DNA from: CAYMJV01 sp964390545
GTDB taxonomy: Bacteria; Desulfobacterota; BSN033; UBA1163
Direction of reading: 5' to 3'
NCBI GenBank assembly: GCA_964390545.1
Contig: CAYMJV010000023.1
Span: 1 to 36,860, forward strand
DNA length: 36,860 bases
Shown here piece after piece: positions 6,434 to 14,116 of this stretch (positions are counted from its first letter, which is position 1; each line of letters starts with the position of its first letter). Below the pieces are notes generated by a model. It was given only the letters and a program-made list of their open reading frames with translations. It was not told where the DNA came from and searched no databases. Both the position numbers and the translations under genes were made by a program.

Positions 6434-8035
6434 ATGCAACCGTCAGGGTTTCTTGTTCTCTTTTTGATCATTTTTGTCTCCACTCCGTGCTCCAGCCAGG
6501 CGCTGAATGAGTCCCCTGATCAAGTCTGGCAAGTCGGCGATCGTCGTTGGACGGTTGAAGAAGAGCATCGGTTTCAAAAGTGGGTGGAAGAAACGATGAC
6601 GGAGGATTTTTTCATCCGCTATAAGATCCCCACAGATTGTGCGGATGCCGTCTATGCGATCCGATGGATTTATGCCCGGATCGCCCAGCTTCCTGTGGCC
6701 GCTACCACAAGGGACGGCAGACGGATCGGCCATTGGTCCACGGACTGGAAGCACCTACCAACCCACCCGGAATGGGACAAGGACGAACGTTTCCGTGCTG
6801 CCCTTCTCTACCTCCTCCCGAAGACCTGGACGGGGACCCTCCCTTTCGACACCTATCCCGTCCGTATTTCTCCCGATTCGGTCACGCCGGGGACACTTTT
6901 TCTAGTGACAGAATCCCATACGGGGATCATCGGTCATGTCTTCCTCGATGGAAGCCAGGCCCACCCTCTTCAGACCTGGGAGTCAGCGCTTCCTGTGAAG
7001 GTTCAAAAACTGAGCTTGAGATATTTTTTTTCGACAAGACCGGAATCCAAATCCCGTTCAGGTCTCGTGAGGTTCCGATGGCCTGTATCTGAAAACGGGG
7101 AATGGAAATATCTCCCTGTCGAAGAGCACCCCTTCTATTCCGAAGAGCAATATACCTCTGGTTTTTGTGAGGGTTCTGCCGGCTTCGTCGAGACCGTGGC
7201 CAGGAAGATCGATTCAACAAACTATGCCCCCATGGAGAAGATGGGAAAGGTGATGGGAACGATCACCCGCTTTCTCAGAGAGAGGATTCCCATTGTTCTG
7301 GCTGGTTACCAGCAGTGTGGCAACGGGGGCTGTCCAGAAGCCTCAGAATTATGGGAGATTCACAACACCTTGGGCCGTGACGGAATGATCATCTCCCTGA
7401 TGGATCATCTTTCACAGACCATCGAATTGAACCATGTCGATCCAGAGATGGCGAAAGGGATGATGGAGGCCATTCCGATCGATATCTCGGAGGACCGCTC
7501 GGTCACACTCTATCATGTCTATCAGAACCATCTCTGGCTTTCCTCTCATCCAGGGGACTCGATCGAGGCCCGCTGGGGATTGAAGAAGTGTGAGACGATC
7601 TACGCACAGACCCGCACCGCCAATGAGTCCATTGCTTTTATTGAGAGGACTTATCGGAAGAAAGACCCTAACTATGCGGATTTCACGATTCGGACGCAGC
7701 AACGGCTCCTAGGAAAGCTCAGCGAGGAGTGGACCAGAGCCGAATGTAAAGAACCGCTACCGACACTAGAGAAAAAAATCAGGCTTTCCTCTCCCCCGGG
7801 GGTTTGGATCAAAGCCCATCGGGGATCGAAGAGGTGTGGGCAGATCCGCACAGAGATTCGCGCCACCAACGATTCCATTGCCTTTGTTGAGAAGACTTAT
7901 CGGGGGAAAGACCCTGACTATGCGGATTTCACAATTCGGACACAGCAACAGCTGCTGGATAGACTGAGCGAGGAATGGATGGAGTCCGAATGCGGAGAAC
8001 CGTCTCCGACACCGAAGAAAAAAGCGAGGAAATAG
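6434..8035 (+). CDS. Exported protein, papain-like (NlpC/YiiX-like) candidate with duplicated C-terminus
   Basis: I do not recognise a named family. From ATG 6434 the protein has 533 residues and begins with a Sec signal (QPSGFLVLFLIIFVSTPCSSQA), so it is exported. TDCADAVYAIRWIYARIAQLP looks like the Cys-bearing helix of papain-like NlpC/YiiX enzymes. PGTLFLVTESHTGIIGHVFLDG looks like the His-bearing strand. A peptidase or amidase on the cell envelope is therefore possible but unproven. The C-terminus carries two similar segments, about 82 residues apart, with CETIYAQTRTANESIAFIER and CGQIRTEIRATNDSIAFVEK. An in-frame ATG at 6317 would add 39 residues, but those lie inside an inverted repeat and would bury the signal peptide. 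Confidence 0.55.
   Translation: MQPSGFLVLFLIIFVSTPCSSQALNESPDQVWQVGDRRWTVEEEHRFQKWVEETMTEDFFIRYKIPTDCADAVYAIRWIYARIAQLPVAATTRDGRRIGHWSTDWKHLPTHPEWDKDERFRAALLYLLPKTWTGTLPFDTYPVRISPDSVTPGTLFLVTESHTGIIGHVFLDGSQAHPLQTWESALPVKVQKLSLRYFFSTRPESKSRSGLVRFRWPVSENGEWKYLPVEEHPFYSEEQYTSGFCEGSAGFVETVARKIDSTNYAPMEKMGKVMGTITRFLRERIPIVLAGYQQCGNGGCPEASELWEIHNTLGRDGMIISLMDHLSQTIELNHVDPEMAKGMMEAIPIDISEDRSVTLYHVYQNHLWLSSHPGDSIEARWGLKKCETIYAQTRTANESIAFIERTYRKKDPNYADFTIRTQQRLLGKLSEEWTRAECKEPLPTLEKKIRLSSPPGVWIKAHRGSKRCGQIRTEIRATNDSIAFVEKTYRGKDPDYADFTIRTQQQLLDRLSEEWMESECGEPSPTPKKKARK
7530..8021 (+). repeat. Tandem duplication (246-bp unit) inside the papain-like gene
   Basis: Two copies, about 7530-7775 and 7776-8021, encode a segment with TANESIAFIERTYRKKDPNYADFTIRTQQ and then TNDSIAFVEKTYRGKDPDYADFTIRTQQ. 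DNA identity is high over long stretches, for example TATGCGGATTTCAC in both. The unit is an exact multiple of three, so the frame is kept. This looks like a relatively recent in-gene duplication. Confidence 0.75.
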
Positions 8036-8086
8036 CCCGTGCCCACAACAACCATCGGTTTTGCTTTTAAACGGAGGAAATGCTTT

Positions 8087-9067
8087 CTATTCTAAAACCA
8101 CCTTCACCTTGAGAACCGCTTTTCTGGCTCGCTCGACTACCTCTCGCCAGCTCATCAAGACCTTTTTCTCTTTTTCGTCTTTCGTATATGAGGATAATAA
8201 CGGTGCGATGAAACTACCGCTGACTGCGTAGTTAATATTTTGGGGCATCGCCCTCGTCGCCTCGATGAATGGTTGAAAGGCAATGGTTGCAGCAATCACT
8301 CCAATAGCTTTCCCATCTTCAGAAAGAAGCGGACCCCCTGAATTACCCGGGTGAACCGGAACGGTTATCTGTAAAAAGGTTGCCTCGCCTTTTATTCCTG
8401 AAAGAGAGCTTATTGCACCATCTGTGAATTTGGGTTCCTGACCTAATAAGTCTTCAACCGGGAAGCCCATAGTGAACACACGGTCTCCGACTCCAATTTC
8501 AGGTTGACTGTCCATGACCAGATAATCAGGCGTTGGCTTGTCTATTTTTAGGATGGCAATGTCTATGTTGGGGCTTTGCTTAAGAACCTTTGCCGGACAA
8601 ACTACGCCATCTTGAAATTGAACATCGATCTTTTTCGCACCTTTAATAACATGATGGGAGGTTAGAATTACCCCATCATTATTAATGGCAAATCCCGTCC
8701 CGTAGGCGGACTTGGTAGTTGTTTGCTCAGGGACCTTGCCAGGAGGTCGTGGCTCAACCTTTGGCGTATAATTCCGTCCAGACACAACCTGGCCATTGAC
8801 TGAATATAATCTGCATGGACTTCTCACTCCAGATCGAGTTCGAGATTGTTCACAATAGGCAGAAGCTTTCTCAATGGCTTCCTGCTCAGTTGACAGTCCC
8901 GATGATTCCCCATAGGTCCAAACCCGTCTGGAGTCTTGAGCCAAGAAAATGGCTTTGTTATACGGCTTATAGTAATGCTGCTCTAGTACATCCCTAAAGG
9001 TTGCGCCGCAGGTGAAAATGAATATCAGGGGGCATGCCAGAATAAAGAACAAGAAGCGTTTTTCCAT
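8087..9067 (-). CDS. Exported trypsin-like serine protease with DUF4189-like N-terminus
   Basis: The 326-residue protein starts with a signal sequence (MEKRFLFFILACPLIFIFTCG), possibly a weak lipobox ending at C20. Residues 33-95 (KAIFLAQDSRRVWTYGESSGLSTEQEAIEKASAYCEQSR...CRLYSVNGQ) resemble DUF4189, a small secreted domain in which sequence is counted as 'AxA..C'. Residues 121-290 form a DegP-like S1C protease: H139 (TSHHV), D169 (NIDIAIL) and S243 (GNSGGPL). There is no PDZ domain. It probably works in the periplasm or at the envelope in protein quality control; the substrate is unknown. The stop is at 8087 and the ribosome-binding site AGGAGGAG lies just upstream of the ATG on the minus strand. 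Confidence 0.85.
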   Translation of the reverse strand: MEKRFLFFILACPLIFIFTCGATFRDVLEQHYYKPYNKAIFLAQDSRRVWTYGESSGLSTEQEAIEKASAYCEQSRTRSGVRSPCRLYSVNGQVVSGRNYTPKVEPRPPGKVPEQTTTKSAYGTGFAINNDGVILTSHHVIKGAKKIDVQFQDGVVCPAKVLKQSPNIDIAILKIDKPTPDYLVMDSQPEIGVGDRVFTMGFPVEDLLGQEPKFTDGAISSLSGIKGEATFLQITVPVHPGNSGGPLLSEDGKAIGVIAATIAFQPFIEATRAMPQNINYAVSGSFIAPLLSSYTKDEKEKKVLMSWREVVERARKAVLKVKVVLE

Positions 9068-9426
9068 AAAAAACTCCTCCTATCTTTGTATTTTCACAAA
9101 ATACCTTCAAATACACGACTATTTCGAGCAAATATTGTGCCAACAACATTTGTTTCATAAATATTTGAAATCATAAAATATTTTTAGTCACACAGACATG
9201 CTTAATGGCATTTACTGACAAATTTTTGTTCAGTTCATGACTTTTTTATTGGGAAAATATTGGATAGGGAGGGTGCTCAAAAAGGGTCAGCCCCTGCAAA
9301 GAGGAGAGTGATGTAAAGGAGAAAAAAGATGATTGATTGGTCTAATATTTCTTACTGGCAATTTCCTGGCAGATGCTATCTCTCCCTGTTGGGCTGAGAT
9401 ATTCAAATCATATACGAGCTGGAAAA
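9068..9426. other. AT-rich intergenic region without a visible gene
   Basis: This stretch lies between the minus-strand protease and the minus-strand zinc-ribbon gene. It is strongly AT-rich around 9110-9260 (runs of ATATTTGAAATCATAAAATA), which fits a promoter region for the protease. I see no conserved reading frame or RNA gene. Confidence 0.5.
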
Positions 9427-9606
9427 TTAATAAAATTTCGTATCTACTTTGGTCTCCGTCCACTTTTCTCCGCAGTCTTTACATTCATAAGACATTTCGT
9501 AGGTGGTATTTGTAATAGTGGCAGCATAAGCCGCGGGAACGTCTTCCACACTGATCACCTTCTTTTCGATCATTTTCTTCGACTTATGTTCACAGTTCCC
9601 CGCCAT
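9427..9606 (-). CDS. Small zinc-ribbon-like protein (59 aa)
   Basis: The minus strand encodes a 59-residue protein that begins MAGNCEHKSKKMIEKK, continues VISVEDVPAAYAATITNTTY and ends YECKDCGEKWTETKVDTKFY. It has a CxH near the N-terminus and a CxxC in YECKDCG, so one zinc site is likely. I do not recognise the family and no function can be assigned. The start is secure: AAGGAGG lies 6 nt before the ATG. The gene is short enough to be missed by default length cut-offs, and longer plus-strand frames over it have no ribosome-binding site. Confidence 0.75.
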   Translation of the reverse strand: MAGNCEHKSKKMIEKKVISVEDVPAAYAATITNTTYEMSYECKDCGEKWTETKVDTKFY

Positions 9607-9713
9607 AAGAAACCTCCTTCAGAGTTAACCCTACGTGTAGGTGCCTAGAACATAAGACAAATTTATTGGTGTGTCAATTGGAAAGAGGCACCATGGAAAG
9701 TAATATCTAGGGG

Positions 9714-9765
9714 AGGATATCAGGAAATCAGGATGTCAGGAGATCAGGGTATCAGGATGTCAGGC
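9714..9765. repeat. ATCAGGATGTCAGG short tandem repeats
   Basis: Five imperfect copies of (G)ATCAGGA(T/A)(G)TCAGG follow each other between the zinc-ribbon gene and msrAB. They resemble other low-complexity intergenic stretches in the window. Confidence 0.65.
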
Positions 9766-9789
9766 CTGCCCTTGAAGCGTGCAGGCCTG
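9761..9789 (-). terminator. Hairpin downstream of msrAB
   Basis: CAGGCCTGC (9761-9769) and GCAGGCCTG (9781-9789) form a perfect 9-bp stem with an 11-nt loop, 13 nt after the msrAB stop on the minus strand. No clear U-run follows, so this may be a Rho-assisted or processing hairpin. Confidence 0.4.
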
Positions 9790-9801
9790 GTTTCCCCATT
9801 T

Positions 9802-10914
9802 TCATTTTTCTGCGAAAAGTTTCGAATATTCTCCGAACCCCTCTTTTTCCAAGTTTTCTTTAGGGATGAATCTTAACGCTGCAGAGTTCATGCAGTATCG
9901 GAGCCCCGTGGGTAAAGGACCATCGCTAAAGACATGGCCGAGATGGGAATCACCGGGTTTGCTCCTTATCTCAGTTCTCCTCGTAAAGAGACTTCGATCT
10001 TCCTTTTCCACAATATTCCCAGGTTCAAGAGGTTTGGTAAAACTTGGCCATCCTGTCCCTGAGTCATATTTATCAAGCGAACTGAAGAGTGGTTCTCCCG
10101 AGACAATATCGACATAAATCCCTTCTTTTTTATTGTCCCAGTATTCATTCTGGAAAGGCCGTTCTGTACCTTCCCTTTGAGTGACCTCATACTGAAGGGG
10201 AGTCAGTTTTTTCTTCAACGTGGCATCGTCTGGCTTTTGATACTTTCGCTCTTTCTTTGCTTTTTTAGGTTCGAGGTCTTTCCCCCATACCCCCTCTAAG
10301 AGTTGATCTCGGCCAGAACCATGCCTGTAGAAGCTATACCTGAGAGCATGGTTCTTGTAATAGTCTTGGTGATACTCTTCTGCCTCATAAAATTTTGTGA
10401 ATTGAAGAATCTCCGTAACGATCGGTTTATTGAACTTTCCGGATTTTCCCAGGGCCTCTTTCGATTTCTCAGCCAATCTTTTTTGCTCTTCATCGTGATA
10501 GAAAATGGCACTGCGATACTGGGGCCCGCGGTCCACAAATTGTCCGCCTCCGTCGGTCGGGTCGATATGTTTCCAGAGAGCGTCGAGCAATTCTTCATAG
10601 CTTATCTTGGATGGATCATAATAGACTTGAATGGCCTCTACATGGCCTGTCTTTCCGGAGGATACCTCCGCATAGGTTGGATTCTCCTTTTGACCTCCCG
10701 TATAGCCCGAGACCACCTTCACAACACCGGGCAATTTTTCGAAATCCGCTTCCGTACACCAGAAGCAGCCGCCTGCAAAGGTTGCCTTTTTCAGATTCTC
10801 GTTCTCTTTCGTCATCTCACCTGCCACTCCTTGCTGAGCCATATTCGTTTCTTGGCAGCCATTGATTGTGATCAATGCTGCCATGGCTAACGATATCACT
10901 ATAAGAATATTCAT
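9802..10914 (-). CDS. msrAB: Lipoprotein MsrA-MsrB fusion (peptide methionine sulfoxide reductase)
   Basis: The fusion repairs both stereoisomers of methionine sulfoxide. Residues 1-20 (MNILIVISLAMAALITINGC) form a lipoprotein signal with lipobox cysteine C20, so the enzyme should be anchored in the membrane facing the periplasm. MsrA follows at about 43-200, with its catalytic cysteine C50 in GGCFWCTEADF. MsrB is at about 230-355, with SGTGWPSF, DSHLGHVFSDGP and catalytic C341 in RYCMNSAALRF. The zinc-binding CxxC pairs of many MsrB proteins are absent. I chose ATG 10914 because GGAGGTG lies about 9 nt upstream; a TTG at 10932 would sit on that ribosome-binding site. The total is 370 residues, typical of bacterial MsrAB. 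Confidence 0.93.
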   Translation of the reverse strand: MNILIVISLAMAALITINGCQETNMAQQGVAGEMTKENENLKKATFAGGCFWCTEADFEKLPGVVKVVSGYTGGQKENPTYAEVSSGKTGHVEAIQVYYDPSKISYEELLDALWKHIDPTDGGGQFVDRGPQYRSAIFYHDEEQKRLAEKSKEALGKSGKFNKPIVTEILQFTKFYEAEEYHQDYYKNHALRYSFYRHGSGRDQLLEGVWGKDLEPKKAKKERKYQKPDDATLKKKLTPLQYEVTQREGTERPFQNEYWDNKKEGIYVDIVSGEPLFSSLDKYDSGTGWPSFTKPLEPGNIVEKEDRSLFTRRTEIRSKPGDSHLGHVFSDGPLPTGLRYCMNSAALRFIPKENLEKEGFGEYSKLFAEK

Positions 10915-11119
10915 CTTTTTCGGCACCTCCAATCATGTTAGAAACATGGATGACAATTTCCTCCCTCTAAACTTAAATTTGTGTGGTGCCCGCTTGTTTG
11001 TCAACCCTTTGGGGTCCTGGTTCTTGAATATTTTCAAAACATGTAACAAAATAAAATTAAGGCTGGAGACAGAGAGGCTTCTAGCCAATCAGCTTATTAT
11101 TTTATTCCGGTCAAGGGTA

Positions 11120-11638
11120 ATGGAAGGTGTTTTTGTGAAATTTAGATTCCTTTTCTTAATTCTCATGCTTATCTTTGTACCCCTCGTCGCATTGGTGCAG
11201 CCCCAGGACAAACAAGAGAAAGATGGTATTTATGTGGTTGTAAAGGATGGTCAGGGCGAGAAGCTTGAGGGATATTTACGCTTTTCTCCTGAAGAGCTCC
11301 TCGTATCGACGAAGGATAACCAGGAGAAATCCGTTCCTTTGAAAAATATCGAATTCATCAAGCTGGAGAAGATCGCAGGAGGAGTTCCGGGAGGGGGCCA
11401 GGTTGGGAGTGAGGGATATTATTCTGTTAAACTTCAGAATAGCCAAGAGCTTTTCACCTTGCGGAAGAAGTACACCTTCAGCTTAAGTACAAGCCTTGGT
11501 CTGGTCACACAAACGGTTGACCCTGAGAGGGTTGGAAATTTTTTTCAAAAAGAATCCACCTCTGCCCAAAAATCACAAGGCGATAAGCCGTTTGTTCGGG
11601 ATAAGAGTGTGGTCTTCAGCTTGGAGTTTAAATTCTGA
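11120..11638 (+). CDS. Exported protein of unknown function
   Basis: The 172-residue protein starts with a clear signal sequence (FRFLFLILMLIFVPLVALVQPQ) followed by a mature part rich in beta strands: DGIYVVVKDGQGEKLEGYLRFSPEELLVSTKDNQEKSVPLKNIEFIKLEKI. This pattern, a small barrel describing how a property is displayed and then sensed, recurs in exported proteins, but I do not recognise a named family. Two starts are possible: ATG 11120, or GTG 11135 with GGAAGGTG six nt upstream. The frame is open further upstream to 10862, but that part overlaps msrAB and lacks a ribosome-binding site, so I leave it out. Confidence 0.6.
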   Translation: MEGVFVKFRFLFLILMLIFVPLVALVQPQDKQEKDGIYVVVKDGQGEKLEGYLRFSPEELLVSTKDNQEKSVPLKNIEFIKLEKIAGGVPGGGQVGSEGYYSVKLQNSQELFTLRKKYTFSLSTSLGLVTQTVDPERVGNFFQKESTSAQKSQGDKPFVRDKSVVFSLEFKF

Positions 11639-11653
11639 AAGCGACCCTTAAGG

Positions 11654-11729
11654 AATCCTCCCACGCAGCAGGGTGCTGCGTGGGAGGATTCACCCCGTTA
11701 GAAAGCCGAAGCTCTTCTAACGGGGTGAA
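11654..11729. terminator. Double perfect hairpin between convergent genes
   Basis: Two adjacent palindromes fill the gap between the plus-strand gene ending at 11638 and the minus-strand gene ending at 11750. The first has 17-bp arms (11654-11670 and 11674-11690) with a 3-nt GGG loop. The second has 15-bp arms, TTCACCCCGTTAGAA (11689-11703) and TTCTAACGGGGTGAA (11715-11729). Their position fits a bidirectional terminator. The perfect long arms also suggest mobile repeat units. Confidence 0.7.
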
Positions 11730-11749
11730 CTGATTCAGGATAAATATTC

Positions 11750-12166
11750 TCACCGCTGTCGGTAATGCCCTTCGATCCAAACCCTCCTCTCCTCATAGTA
11801 TCCCGGGGTCTGGCGATTTATGTAATGGCCCGCCACCCAATGTCCGCGGGGATCATAATGCCCTGGGACCCATAGTCTTTCCCAGGTTCCAGGAACCCAT
11901 TCCCGAGTCATCTCCCAGTGACCTGCCTGCCACTCCCGTTCGGGAGGGTAATACCGTGGTTCGGGCGGCGGTGCGTAAACCACCTCAGGTTGGCGAGCGT
12001 GGGCAGCCATGTTGTGAACCACTAATCCTCCTAATAGGAGGGCTCCAAGAGCGATTCCTGCGCCCTGCCAACGATGACGTGTTTTGGAACCTGCTTCAGC
12101 AGGGGCGATGGCAAAAAGGGAAACCAGGGTCAAGACCAAAACGGTTGCGATTAATTTCTTTTTCAT
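11750..12166 (-). CDS. YXWGXW-repeat-like exported protein
   Basis: The 138-residue protein has a signal peptide (MKKKLIATVLVLTLVSLFAIAPAEA) and then a short glycine-rich hydrophobic segment (GAGIALGALLLGGLVV). The C-terminal half is a series of aromatic W/Y-x-x-G-x-W/Y units: WQAGHWEMTREWVPGTWERLWVPGHYDPRGHWVAGHYINRQTPGYYEERRVWIEGHY. This matches the YXWGXW/'WVPGHW' repeat proteins found in many proteobacteria, whose role is unknown; an envelope association is likely. AGGAGGG seven nt before ATG 12166 decides the start; a further upstream ATG would bury the signal peptide. Confidence 0.82.
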   Translation of the reverse strand: MKKKLIATVLVLTLVSLFAIAPAEAGSKTRHRWQGAGIALGALLLGGLVVHNMAAHARQPEVVYAPPPEPRYYPPEREWQAGHWEMTREWVPGTWERLWVPGHYDPRGHWVAGHYINRQTPGYYEERRVWIEGHYRQR

Positions 12167-12487
12167 CGAAAATCCCTCCTTCCAGTTGGATGTTTCATAT
12201 TTCACTTATATAGACGAAGGGCCTTCAGATATTATTCAAAAAACTGAAATTGGAATATTGGATAAATGGATGAATGGATGAATGGATGAATGGAATAGTG
12301 GAATAATGGAATGTTGTAAGAATGTAAGAATGATAGATTCGTAAAAAGTCCCAATATGTCATCCTGAACGCAGTGAAGGATCTGAAATGCTTTGATATGA
12401 TTAGATTCTTCGCTTCGCTCAGAATGACAGAGTGCCGCTGGTCGACTTTTTACGAGACCATCAAGAATGGAAGAATGGAATGATGCG
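12167..12487. repeat. Repeat-filled intergenic region with nested inverted repeats
   Basis: Three parts can be seen. At 12262-12295 there are about four tandem copies of ATGGATGA. At 12339-12350 and 12444-12455, TCGTAAAAAGTC and GACTTTTTACGA form a perfect 12-bp inverted repeat. Inside it, TGTCATCCTGAACGCAGTGA (12357) faces GCTTCGCTCAGAATGACA (12429). The nested arrangement resembles a non-autonomous element. No gene is visible. Confidence 0.65.
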
Positions 12488-12931
12488 CTATTGCGGGCGG
12501 GAAAGGGCGGTGATGATGGTACCTTCACCGCGTTTAGGACCCCCAATGGAAACACTTCTCCCCGGGGCAAGTCTTACTAGGGTCGTGAGAAGCTCTCTTC
12601 CTTGTCGAGTTATTCTCACTCTTATTTCAGCCGTTACCCGATGTTGATTGATCAAAGTGAGTTCCAAGGACCGTTCCGGGGGGATCGACAGTGAGACTGG
12701 TTGGTTAGAAGACAGGCTCACGTTCTCATCCTTAAGGAGGCGATAGGAGCTGAAGCTGAAGAGAGATCCTAATTGATCATGCAGGTCCCTTAAAGAGGAA
12801 TCAAACCCCGAGCCGACATTGGAGGCCTCCATCACTCTGACTCGGACCTGAACCTGAGCAAAAGCTACATCACCAAAAAAGGGAGACAATAAGAGGATGA
12901 GAATGACAAAAAAGGAAGTTTTTCTCCTCAT
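12488..12931 (-). CDS. Exported protein of the ECF sigma operon
   Basis: The 147-residue protein has a signal peptide (MRRKTSFFVILILLLSPFFGDVAFA) and a mature beta-rich part starting QVQVRVRVMEASNVGSGFDSSLRDLHDQLGSLFSFSSYRLLKDE and ending GPKRGEGTIITALSR. I do not recognise a named domain. It is the third gene of a minus-strand operon and overlaps the anti-sigma stop by 4 nt (ATGA), so translation is coupled. Similar short exported proteins often follow sigma/anti-sigma pairs and may be the envelope-side output or sensor of the pathway; that is inference. Confidence 0.7.
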   Translation of the reverse strand: MRRKTSFFVILILLLSPFFGDVAFAQVQVRVRVMEASNVGSGFDSSLRDLHDQLGSLFSFSSYRLLKDENVSLSSNQPVSLSIPPERSLELTLINQHRVTAEIRVRITRQGRELLTTLVRLAPGRSVSIGGPKRGEGTIITALSRPQ

Positions 12932-13440
12932 GAAGTAGACGACTCCTCTTCGGGGTCTTCGAATAACCAAATGACCGTCACCTGCGGAGTTTCCAACTCA
13001 TAGACCATTACGTTGTAGGTCTCGCTTTCAACGTATTCTACAACAGATGGACCCGGATAGGAAGACATTTTTTTATAAAGAAGGGGAGCCGTAATGAGAA
13101 TGACGATAACGACTGCTGCCACCGCAGGAATCAAAACTTTTCTTTTGAGGAGAGGGGTGACATCGAGCCAGGATCTTAGAAAATCCCAAAGACCCGGCCT
13201 TTCTTTTCGTTGGATCCCCTTCTCGATCTTCTCCCATACCCATGGGAAAGTTTCTTTCTCGACAGCCTCTTCCACAGGGTTTTTGATCAGAATCCTGAGA
13301 TTCTGCATTGTGTCCAAAGCCATCCGGCAGGCAGAACAATCCGGAAGGTGGCCTTCGACAAGAGACCTCTCCTCAGGGGTCACTTCCTGGTCGAAATATT
13401 TTTCTAAAAGTCTGGATATGGAGGAACACTCCCTTTTCAT
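12928..13440 (-). CDS. Zinc anti-sigma factor, membrane-anchored
   Basis: The 170-residue protein carries the ZAS motif HxxxCxxC (H31, C35, C38, in EGHLPDCSACRMALD) in an N-terminal helical domain, which binds the cognate ECF sigma factor. A single transmembrane helix follows (VLIPAVAAVVIVILITAPLLY, about residues 110-132). The C-terminal periplasmic tail is acidic and ends TVIWLFEDPEEESSTS. The tail could sense envelope stress. The start at ATG 13440 overlaps the sigma factor stop by 4 nt. Longer versions starting upstream lie wholly within the sigma gene and are not supported. Confidence 0.88.
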   Translation of the reverse strand: MKRECSSISRLLEKYFDQEVTPEERSLVEGHLPDCSACRMALDTMQNLRILIKNPVEEAVEKETFPWVWEKIEKGIQRKERPGLWDFLRSWLDVTPLLKRKVLIPAVAAVVIVILITAPLLYKKMSSYPGPSVVEYVESETYNVMVYELETPQVTVIWLFEDPEEESSTS

Positions 13441-14006
13441 AATACCTCCCCCCTTCCCACATAATCTTTCAACAATTCCTGAACTTTCTTCCTCCCGTAG
13501 TGGAGGCGGGACATCACCGTTCCGATAGAGCATCCTGTGGCCTCCGCGATCTCCTGGTAAGAGAGTCCTTCGATTTCTCTGAAGATAAGCGCCGCCTTTT
13601 GGTCAGGAGAAAGTTGATCCATTGCCCATTTCACCCTGGCTTCTAACTCCTTGTGGTCTAAAATGCGGTCCGGTCTCCTTTCAGCATCGTCTGACAGTTG
13701 GAACCCTCCCTCTTCATCCATACTCAAAGGAGGAACTTTCTTCATCTTTCGAGTATGATCAATGGCGGTATTCATTGTCATTCGATAGAGATAGGTGTAA
13801 AAACGAGATTTTCCCTTGAACTGGTGAATGGAGCGAAAGAGTTTAATGAATACCTCCTGAACAATATCAAGGGCTTCCTCTCTGTGCCTTACGACCCCGT
13901 AGGCAATTCGATACAACTTCTGATGGTACTGATTGAAGATCTCTTCCAGTGCCTCCTGATCTCCTTGCTGACATCGGGAGATCAACTGGGCCTCATTAAC
14001 ATCCAT
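13437..14006 (-). CDS. ECF RNA polymerase sigma factor
   Basis: The 189-residue protein has the two-domain layout of group 4 sigma factors. Region 2 (about residues 22-95) includes YHQKLYRIAYGVVRHREEALDIVQEVFIKLFRSIHQFKGKSRFYTYLYRMTMNTAIDHTRK. Region 4 (about 125-180) includes LSPDQKAALIFREIEGLSYQEIAEATGCSIGTVMSRLHYGRKKVQELL. It should recruit RNA polymerase to its own promoter class when released from the anti-sigma factor encoded downstream. The GC and layout are typical; nothing is missing. Its regulon cannot be seen here. Confidence 0.93.
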   Translation of the reverse strand: MDVNEAQLISRCQQGDQEALEEIFNQYHQKLYRIAYGVVRHREEALDIVQEVFIKLFRSIHQFKGKSRFYTYLYRMTMNTAIDHTRKMKKVPPLSMDEEGGFQLSDDAERRPDRILDHKELEARVKWAMDQLSPDQKAALIFREIEGLSYQEIAEATGCSIGTVMSRLHYGRKKVQELLKDYVGRGEVL

Positions 14007-14116
14007 GGGGCTTTTACCTTTTTAGACGAAGAATAAGCTTGAATATTCAATATCTAGAATGATTTGAATTTGCTTTTAGTGTTATGGCCTTGTTATATAT
14101 TAGGACGAATACCGCC

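Noticed and set aside
10862..11119. Long N-terminal extension of the exported protein at 11120
   Set aside because: It overlaps msrAB in antisense, lacks a ribosome-binding site and would bury the signal peptide.
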